A DNA stretch of 64,000 nucleotides from DASUPK01 sp963831605. GTDB lineage: Bacteria > Actinomycetota > Thermoleophilia > Solirubrobacterales > 70-9. The notes under the pieces were generated by a model that was not told the origin of the DNA, did not search any database, and saw nothing but the letters and a program-made list of their open reading frames with translations. The stretch lies in the NCBI GenBank assembly GCA_963831605.1, contig CAWHQR010000005.1:124001-188000 (forward strand). The letters are read 5' to 3'. Every line of letters starts with the position of its first letter. Position 1 is the first letter of the stretch. The position numbers and the translations under genes were made by a program. Positions 55,789 to 64,000 of the stretch are shown here, one piece after another.

Positions 55789-57687
55789 GTGGCAAAGACA
55801 ATCGGCATCGATCTGGGCACGACGAACTCGTGCGTGGCGGTGATGGAGGGCGGTGAGCCGACCGTGCTCGAGAACGCTGAGGGCGGCCGCACCACCCCGT
55901 CCGTCGTCGCCTTCACCGACTCCGGCGAGCGCCTGGTCGGCACGGTCGCCAAGCGACAGGCCGTGATGAACCCCGAGAAGACGATCTTCTCGATCAAGCG
56001 CTTCATGGGCCGCAAGGAGGCCGAGGTCAAGGAGGAGGAGACGATCGTCCCCTACGAGGTCGTCGCCGGCCCCAACGGCGACGTTCGCATCGAGGTGGAC
56101 GGCAAGCAGTACTCGCCGCCGGAGATCTCGGCGATGATCCTGCAGAAGCTGAAGGCGGACGCCGAGGCCAAGCTCGGCGAGTCCGTCGAGTCGGTCGTGA
56201 TCACCGTCCCGGCCTACTTCAACGACGATCAGCGCCAGGCGACCAAGGACGCCGGCAAGATCGCCGGGCTCGACGTCAAGCGGATCATCAACGAGCCGAC
56301 GGCAGCCGCACTCGCCTACGGGCTCGACAAGGAGCAGTCCGACCAGACCATCCTCGTCTTCGACCTGGGCGGCGGCACCTTCGACGTCTCGGTCCTGGAG
56401 ATCGGCGACGGCGTCTTCGAGGTCAAGGCCACCTCCGGTGACAACCACCTGGGCGGCGACAACTGGGACAAGGCGATCGTCGAGTGGCTGGTCGCCGAGT
56501 TCAAGCGCGATCAGGGCGTTGACCTGTCCGCGGACAAGAACTCTCTGCAGCGCCTCTACGAGGCCGCGGAGAAGGCGAAGATCGAGCTCTCCACCACGCA
56601 GGAGACGCAGATCAACCTGCCGTTCATCACCGCGACCGACGCGGGCCCGAAGCACCTCGACATCAAGCTGACCCGGGCGAAGCTCTCAGAGCTGACCTCG
56701 GACCTGCTCGAGCGCGTCGTCGGCCCGGTCAAGCAGGCCCTCGCCGACGCCGGCACCGACGTGGACCATGTGGTCCTGGTCGGAGGCATGACCCGCATGC
56801 CGGCGGTGCAGGAGAAGGTCAAGGAGCTGACCGGCAAGGACCCGCATCAGGGAGTCAACCCGGACGAAGTCGTGGCGATCGGCGCCGCGATTCAGGCCGG
56901 TGTCCTGGCGGGCGACGTCAAGGACGTGCTCCTGCTCGACGTCACCCCGCTCACCCTCGGCATCGAGACCAAGGGCGGCGTGATGACGAAGCTGATCGAG
57001 CGCAATACGACGATCCCGACGAAGAAGTCGGAGATCTTCTCGACCGCGGAGGACAACCAGCCCTCGGTCGAGGTCCACGTCCTGCAGGGCGAGCGCGAGA
57101 TGGCGTCCGGCAACAAGAGCCTGGGCAAGTTCCAGCTCACCGGCATCCCACCCGCCCCGCGAGGCCTGCCTCAGATCGAGGTGACCTTCGACATCGACGC
57201 GAACGGCATCCTCAACGTCTCCGCCAAGGATCTCGGCACCGGCAAGGAGCAGAAGATCGAGATCAAGGGCGGCTCCGGCCTCGATGACACCGAGGTCGAG
57301 CAGATGATCCAGGACGCCGAGTCGCACGCCGACGAGGACCGGCGCCAGCGAGAGCTGGCCGAGGCCCGCAACGTCGCCGAGAACGCCGCCTATCAGGCGG
57401 AGAAGCAGCTCGGCGAGCTCGGCGACAAGGTCGACTCCTCCTCGAAGGAGGAGATCGAGGCGGCGATCAAGGAGGTGCGCGACTCGCTCACCTCGGAGAA
57501 CGCCGACGAGATCAAGTCGAAGTCCGATGCGCTGCAGGCGGCCTTCCAGAAGGTCTCCGAGCAGATCTACTCGCAGGCGGCCGATGAGCAGGCCGCGACC
57601 TCTCCCGACGGCGCCTCGCAGAACGGCGCCGGCGATGAGGAGGAGGTCGTGGATGCCGAGGTCGTCGACGACGAGAAGACCTCGTAA
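55789..57687 (+). CDS. dnaK: Chaperone DnaK (Hsp70)
   Basis: A 632-residue Hsp70. The ATPase domain begins AKTIGIDLGTTNSCVAVMEG and includes VFDLGGGTFDVSVLEIGDG and DHVVLVGGMTRMPAV; the substrate domain contains DVTPLTLGIETKGGVMTKL; the lid follows. It refolds proteins with DnaJ and GrpE. GTG at 55789 is chosen because GGAGG is 7 bases before it; the ATG at 55783 is too close to that site. The C-terminal tail ends in EEEVVDAEVVDDEKTS, an acidic motif repeated in GrpE. First gene of a four-gene operon. Confidence 0.97.
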   Translation: MAKTIGIDLGTTNSCVAVMEGGEPTVLENAEGGRTTPSVVAFTDSGERLVGTVAKRQAVMNPEKTIFSIKRFMGRKEAEVKEEETIVPYEVVAGPNGDVRIEVDGKQYSPPEISAMILQKLKADAEAKLGESVESVVITVPAYFNDDQRQATKDAGKIAGLDVKRIINEPTAAALAYGLDKEQSDQTILVFDLGGGTFDVSVLEIGDGVFEVKATSGDNHLGGDNWDKAIVEWLVAEFKRDQGVDLSADKNSLQRLYEAAEKAKIELSTTQETQINLPFITATDAGPKHLDIKLTRAKLSELTSDLLERVVGPVKQALADAGTDVDHVVLVGGMTRMPAVQEKVKELTGKDPHQGVNPDEVVAIGAAIQAGVLAGDVKDVLLLDVTPLTLGIETKGGVMTKLIERNTTIPTKKSEIFSTAEDNQPSVEVHVLQGEREMASGNKSLGKFQLTGIPPAPRGLPQIEVTFDIDANGILNVSAKDLGTGKEQKIEIKGGSGLDDTEVEQMIQDAESHADEDRRQRELAEARNVAENAAYQAEKQLGELGDKVDSSSKEEIEAAIKEVRDSLTSENADEIKSKSDALQAAFQKVSEQIYSQAADEQAATSPDGASQNGAGDEEEVVDAEVVDDEKTS

Positions 57688-57696
57688 GGAGGCCGC

Positions 57697-58254
57697 ATGA
57701 CCGACGAGATGCGGGATGAGGAGGTCGTCGACGCAGAGGTCGTCGACGACCCCTCCGTCCCCGAGACAGATGGAGACAGCGCGGCCGAGACCGTCGAGCG
57801 AGACCTCGACGAGCTCGGTGAGGCCAAGCGCGAGCGCGATGAGTACCTCGAGCTCGCCCAGCGCACCCGGGCCGATTTCGAGAACTACCGCAAGCGGGTG
57901 GCGAAGGAGACCTCCGACGCCCTCGCTCGCGGCAAGGCGGAGCTCGCCCGCGAGCTCCTGCCGGTGATCGACAACCTCGAGCGCGCCCTGTCCGCGGGAT
58001 CAGACCCCGCGGCACACGGAGCGCTGGTCGAGGGCGTCGGTCTGGTGCTTGATGAGCTGCGCGGCCGGCTCGGCGACGCCGGTGTGGAGTCGTTCGACCC
58101 AGCCGGCGAGAGGTTCGATCCGCAACTGCACGAGGCCCTCTCGACCCAGCCCGCCGAGGGCGCTGAGGCCGGGATCGTCCTCGAGACGCTGCAGAAGGGC
58201 TACCGCCTGAACGGCCAGGTGCTGCGGCCGGCCAAGGTGGTGGTGAGCAAGTAA
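57697..58254 (+). CDS. grpE: Nucleotide exchange factor GrpE
   Basis: A 185-residue GrpE. An acidic N-terminal tail (EEVVDAEVVDDPSV) precedes the long helix YLELAQRTRADFENYRKRV, and the C-terminal beta domain has EALSTQPAEG and GYRLNGQVLRPAKVVVSK, the family signature. It releases ADP from DnaK. AAGGAGG 5 bases before ATG 57697 drives strong translation. The stop overlaps the dnaJ start (TAATG). The tail motif is shared with DnaK's C-terminus. Confidence 0.95.
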   Translation: MTDEMRDEEVVDAEVVDDPSVPETDGDSAAETVERDLDELGEAKRERDEYLELAQRTRADFENYRKRVAKETSDALARGKAELARELLPVIDNLERALSAGSDPAAHGALVEGVGLVLDELRGRLGDAGVESFDPAGERFDPQLHEALSTQPAEGAEAGIVLETLQKGYRLNGQVLRPAKVVVSK

Positions 58255-59402
58255 TGGCGACGACCCCGCGCGACTTCTACGAGGTCCTGGGCGTCTCCAA
58301 GTCGGCTTCGCAGGACGAGATCAAGAAGGCCTACCGGGAGCTGGCCCGCAAGTGGCATCCGGATCGCAACCCGGACGACGCGGGGGCCGAGGAGCGCTTC
58401 AAGGAGATCCAGCAGGCCTATGACGCTCTCTCCGACCCGAAGAAGCGCAAGGAGTACGACTCCGGTGGCCGCTTCGGCGGGTTCCCCGGCGGCGGCTTCC
58501 CCGGTGGCGCTGGTGCCGGCGGCGTCCCCGGCGGCGGCTTCGCCTCGGATATCGGTGACATCTTCTCCACCTTCTTCCGGGGCGGGGGCCAGCAGGGACC
58601 GCGCGAGCAGCGAGGCCGGGACCTCGAGACCGAGGTTCGCCTCTCCTTCGACCAGGCGGTGCACGGGACGCAGATCGCGGTCTCGGTTCCCACCACGGGG
58701 CCCTGTCCGACCTGCGAGGGCAGTGGGGCCAAGCCCGGCACCTCTCCTCGAACCTGCCCCCGCTGCGAGGGGTCGGGAATCGACGCCCAGAGCCAGGGGC
58801 TCTTCTCGATCTCGCAGCCCTGCCCCGAATGCGGTGGTCAGGGCACCTTGATCGACGATCCGTGCCCCACCTGCGCTGGCCAGGGAATCACCCAGGAGAC
58901 CAAGCGGTACCGGGTGAACATCCCCGCCGGAGTTCATGACGGCAGCAGGATCCGGCTCGCGGGCAAGGGCGAGGCGGGCTACCGCGGCGGTCCGCGCGGC
59001 GATCTCTACGTGACCACGCGGGTGGCGCCGTCGCCGGTCTTCAAGCAGCGCCCGGACGGCAACCTCGAGGTCGATCTGCCGGTGACCGTCGCCGAGGCGA
59101 TCCAGGGAGCGACGGTGGAGGTCCCGACGATCGACGGTTCGAAGACGATCCGCATCCCGTCGGGCACCCAGCACGGTTCGGTGCAGCGATTGCGCGGCGA
59201 GGGGCCCCCGCGCACCAGCGGGTCCGGGCGGGGAGACATCCACTATCGGATCCGCGTCGACGTGCCCAAGGACCTTTCCGATGAGCAGCGTGAGGCCGTC
59301 GCGAAGCTGGCTGAGGCGCTCAATGGCCAGAACCCGCGAGCCTCCCTGCTCAACGACGCCGGTCGGTCCGGAGCAGAGGGGAGAGTGACCACCGATGGCT
59401 GA
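58254..59402 (+). CDS. dnaJ: Co-chaperone DnaJ (Hsp40)
   Basis: A 382-residue type I Hsp40. J-domain with HPD in RKWHPDRNPDD, a Gly/Phe-rich region (GGFPGGGFPGGA), four CxxCxGxG zinc repeats (CPTCEGSG, CPRCEGSG, CPECGGQG, CPTCAGQG) and the client-binding C-terminal domain. It delivers substrates to DnaK and stimulates its ATPase. It overlaps grpE by one base and hspR by 8 bases. The phase is normal. Confidence 0.96.
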   Translation: MATTPRDFYEVLGVSKSASQDEIKKAYRELARKWHPDRNPDDAGAEERFKEIQQAYDALSDPKKRKEYDSGGRFGGFPGGGFPGGAGAGGVPGGGFASDIGDIFSTFFRGGGQQGPREQRGRDLETEVRLSFDQAVHGTQIAVSVPTTGPCPTCEGSGAKPGTSPRTCPRCEGSGIDAQSQGLFSISQPCPECGGQGTLIDDPCPTCAGQGITQETKRYRVNIPAGVHDGSRIRLAGKGEAGYRGGPRGDLYVTTRVAPSPVFKQRPDGNLEVDLPVTVAEAIQGATVEVPTIDGSKTIRIPSGTQHGSVQRLRGEGPPRTSGSGRGDIHYRIRVDVPKDLSDEQREAVAKLAEALNGQNPRASLLNDAGRSGAEGRVTTDG

Positions 59403-59871
59403 TGGCAGCTCACCGAAGCGGCGGGACGGCGGGCGGAGGCTCGATCAGGACCGCGGCGTCTTCATGATCTCCGTCGCGGCCGAGCTCGCCGAGATGCATC
59501 CGCAGACGCTCCGGATGTACGAGGCTCGCGGCCTGATCACACCGAAGCGCTCGCCGAAGAACACGCGTCTCTACTCCCAGGCGGACGTCGAGCGGCTCCG
59601 CCGGATCCAGCAGATGACGAACGACGAGGGGCTGAACCTGGCGGGCGTCGAGACCGTCCTCGAGCTCGAGCGGCGGCTCGAGCGCATGCGCTCTGACATG
59701 GCGAGGATCAGAAAGCGCGCCGCGGAGATGGAGAGCCGGATGAACCAGGAACTGGAGCGGCTGCGCAAGTCGGTCGGCGGAGAACTGGTGCCCTACGGGG
59801 CATACGAGCCGCCGGGCATGCGGCGGGGGGAGGGATCCACGCGGATCCCCATCCGCCGGCGAGCCAACTAG
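59395..59871 (+). CDS. hspR: Heat-shock repressor HspR (MerR family)
   Basis: A 158-residue MerR-type DNA-binding protein. GVFMISVAAELAEMHPQTLRMYEARGLITPKRSPKNTR is the HspR signature (given here over its length in two parts: VAAELAEMHPQTLR and YEARGLITPKRS). A coiled-coil (LELERRLERMRSDMARIRK) follows. HspR represses the dnaK and clpB transcripts in actinobacteria with DnaK as co-repressor. Start overlaps the dnaJ end by 8 bases; its stop overlaps the convergent serine hydrolase by 4. Confidence 0.94.
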   Translation: MADGSSPKRRDGGRRLDQDRGVFMISVAAELAEMHPQTLRMYEARGLITPKRSPKNTRLYSQADVERLRRIQQMTNDEGLNLAGVETVLELERRLERMRSDMARIRKRAAEMESRMNQELERLRKSVGGELVPYGAYEPPGMRRGEGSTRIPIRRRAN

Positions 59872-60725
59872 GGCGCGGGCCAGCCGCTGCGATTCGGCGG
59901 CGGCTTCGCGAGCAGCCGCTCGGTGACACCCTCGAGCGCGGCGTAGCCGGTCGCGTCCCCCGGCGTCTCGTCTGTGAGGATGGTGAGGGCCACCCGCTCA
60001 CCGCCACGATGGACCAGCAGCGCCGCCTGGTGGGTCACCGCGCCGCTGGTCTCCTTCTCACCGGCCGGGCGCCAGCCGCCCTTGAACCAGATCGACCAGC
60101 CATGGCCGATCGCCTGCGGGATCCCCCAGCGCTCGACCGGCGTGATGCTCGCCAGCAGCCGCTTTGCGTAGGCACGGTGCGGACCGGGCAGATTGGATTC
60201 GAGCCGGAAGAAGAACCGCGCCAGGTCCGCGGCAGTGACCTGATCGCCACCCCAGAAGCCGGGGGTCGGCTCGAAATCCTTCATGCCGGCGTGTTCGGCC
60301 ACTTCGCTGAGCCCCTGATCGCCGACCTGCGCGTAGACGGAGTCCGCCGCCCCGTTGTCGGAGTAGGTGATCATCGGCTCGAGCAGAGCCCTCGTCTCCC
60401 GACCGAGCGGCAGGTGGTCTCGCTCCAGCCTTCGCAGCTCGGCGGCGAGCAGCAGCGCCTTGCTGACGCTTGCCGAGCTGAACTGGTGATCGGGGTCATA
60501 TCCCCGGAGCCCGATCGAGGCATCGATCACGGCGAATGAGACGTCGCCCCGGCCCGCGGCGAATTCCTGCGCGCGGCGAATTGCGCGGTTGGAGGGATAC
60601 GGATCGCGCGGCCAGACCTTCCCGCCGTCGCCGTCACCCCTGCCGGCTGCCGATCGGCCGCCGATACCCAGCGCGAGGACGGCCGTCAGAGCGGCCAACG
60701 CAACCCCACGGGTCCTGGCGCTCAT
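59868..60725 (-). CDS. Class A beta-lactamase-like serine hydrolase, secreted
   Basis: A 285-residue exported protein. After a signal peptide (RTRGVALAALTAVLALGIGG) come the active-site motifs of serine beta-lactamases and penicillin-binding proteins: Ser-x2-Lys in SSASVSKALLLAA, SDN in TYSDNGAAD, and a KTG-like KGG in WFKGGWRP. The Glu of the omega loop (ExxLN) is not obvious, so true lactamase activity is doubtful; a peptidase or esterase role is as likely. GTG 60728 directly precedes the ATG chosen here (60725). It is convergent with hspR. Confidence 0.83.
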   Translation of the reverse strand: MSARTRGVALAALTAVLALGIGGRSAAGRGDGDGGKVWPRDPYPSNRAIRRAQEFAAGRGDVSFAVIDASIGLRGYDPDHQFSSASVSKALLLAAELRRLERDHLPLGRETRALLEPMITYSDNGAADSVYAQVGDQGLSEVAEHAGMKDFEPTPGFWGGDQVTAADLARFFFRLESNLPGPHRAYAKRLLASITPVERWGIPQAIGHGWSIWFKGGWRPAGEKETSGAVTHQAALLVHRGGERVALTILTDETPGDATGYAALEGVTERLLAKPPPNRSGWPAP

Positions 60726-60737
60726 CACGCCGGAAGC

Positions 60738-61166
60738 CTAGGACGGCGCGTGGCTCTTGCCGGTGGCGAGCTCCGGATCGAGTCCAGCGTCGGTGAGCGC
60801 CTCGGCCTGATCGAGGTACAGACGCCAGTAGGCGATCTTGCCGTCGCGGAAGGTGATGGTGTGGGCGTCGCGCGTTTCAACCTCCAGGTCGACTCGCTCG
60901 CCCTTGGCGCGCGTGTGCAGAAGGGCGACCACCCGGTCCCCGGCCGAGAGCAGGCGGAAGTCCTTGATCTCGACGTCGTCGAAGCCGCTCGTCAGCAGCT
61001 CAACGACGTGTCGAGCGGCTTCTGGCCCGCGGTACGCACCCTCGGGCAGATCCGGGTCGTAGACCTCGACGTCGTCGGTGAAGTAGGGCATGACCCCATC
61101 GACACCTTCGCGGTTGAAGGTCTCGAGAATGCGCTCGTAGATCTCGACGTTGTTCCCCATGGCCAT
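60738..61166 (-). CDS. SnoaL-like/NTF2-like protein
   Basis: A 142-residue protein. NNVEIYERILETFNREGVDGVMPYFTDDVEVYDPD is the start of SnoaL-like proteins (quoted as two parts: NVEIYERILETFNREG and MPYFTDDVEVYDPD). RGPEAARHVVELL and ITFRDGKIAYWRLYLDQAEAL complete the fold. Function in the family ranges from polyketide cyclases to stress proteins. Several in-frame starts exist (61166, 61160); neither has a ribosome site. It is the gene before clpB, divergent from it. Confidence 0.78.
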   Translation of the reverse strand: MAMGNNVEIYERILETFNREGVDGVMPYFTDDVEVYDPDLPEGAYRGPEAARHVVELLTSGFDDVEIKDFRLLSAGDRVVALLHTRAKGERVDLEVETRDAHTITFRDGKIAYWRLYLDQAEALTDAGLDPELATGKSHAPS

Positions 61167-61281
61167 CCGTGACCGGAGCGGTCGCTGCGTCATCCTATGC
61201 GCGTGGTGCGAGCCGTGTAAACCCCACAAATCTTCCATTCGTGGGCCAGGCATAGATCTAAGTCTTAGCCACATAGATTTC

Positions 61282-61310
61282 TTTACTTTTCCGACTGAAC
61301 CCGGTACCAT
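61282..61310 (+). promoter_or_regulatory. clpB promoter
   Basis: TTTACT (61282-61287) and TACCAT (61305-61310) are separated by 17 bases; the ATG of clpB is 8 bases beyond, a leaderless arrangement. Upstream lie the inverted repeat CTAAG-T-CTTAG (about 61258-61268) and the string TAGATTTCTT (61274-61283), which also occurs upstream of dnaK. Confidence 0.5.
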
Positions 61311-61318
61311 GTCCCCAG

Positions 61319-63919
<2,601 letters not shown>

Positions 63920-64000
63920 AGAACCAACTTCTCGGTATCTGGCTCCACCCTCGGCTGGACGATTGATCCGGGGTGAGACTTCGTGTGCAAGCTGAGGACG

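Noticed and set aside
54496..56655. A very long open frame antisense to the EEP and dnaK genes
   Set aside because: It is a by-product of GC-rich codon bias opposite well-conserved genes; its protein is low-complexity (Leu, Gly, Asp, Arg) with no domain.

Overview
The window is a GC-rich chromosomal segment from an actinobacterium. The best fit is the Thermoleophilia/Solirubrobacterales lineage. This is inferred from the dnaK-grpE-dnaJ-hspR operon, an actinobacterial myo-inositol phosphate synthase with an inositol-lipid operon, F420-type enzymes (Ddn-like and LLM-class), a SigB/RsbW/RsbV module and Lys-rich tailed secreted proteins. No rRNA, insertion sequence, phage block or CRISPR array was seen. 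Three tRNA genes (Asp-GTC, Val-TAC, Glu-TTC) all lie on the minus strand.

Layout. 1-2011: end of a polyamine-type ABC binding protein plus two permeases. 2012-4264: partner-switching stress module (STAS antagonist, anti-sigma kinase, convergent SigB-type sigma factor) with two divergent SigB-like promoters. 4399-9491: aldehyde dehydrogenase, PLP amino-acid decarboxylase, amidinohydrolase and M20 amidohydrolase, tightly packed and readable as an arginine/agmatine/putrescine pathway. 9564-18150: secreted and envelope proteins, including two copies of an unrecognised secreted family, a CocE-type S15 hydrolase, and an HxlR-controlled dehydrogenase/tautomerase pair. 18194-25535: divergent enolase-superfamily protein, ferritin, two S51 peptidase-like proteins, a GT-C-like membrane protein with a flippase-like protein, and a membrane-anchored protein derived from a DnaG core. 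25540-36887: the tRNA genes with a cold-shock gene remnant and a tRNA-linked HTH/LAGLIDADG-like gene, a short FtsH, Lgt, ArgF and coiled-coil proteins. 36929-44971: M3-like peptidase, RNA m5U methyltransferase, LLM oxidoreductase, MarR/MFS pair, GH5 glycosidase and a UDG-like protein. 44971-52081: minus-strand inositol-lipid operon (Ino1, GT4-PHP fusion, CDP-alcohol transferase, two PAP2/Aur1-like proteins flanking a GT-C-like protein). 52138-55686: hydrolase, endonuclease III, frameshifted cytochrome c and secreted EEP protein, closed by a textbook intrinsic terminator. 55789-63919: chaperone block dnaK-grpE-dnaJ-hspR and clpB.

Two patterns run through the window. Many first genes have no Shine-Dalgarno site but carry a TAnnnT box 6-8 bases before the start codon, suggesting leaderless transcripts; operon-internal genes overlap or have good Shine-Dalgarno sites. 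Several genes (12887, 14042, 46976, 53838) appear broken or fused by single-base indels, which may be real mutations or assembly errors.
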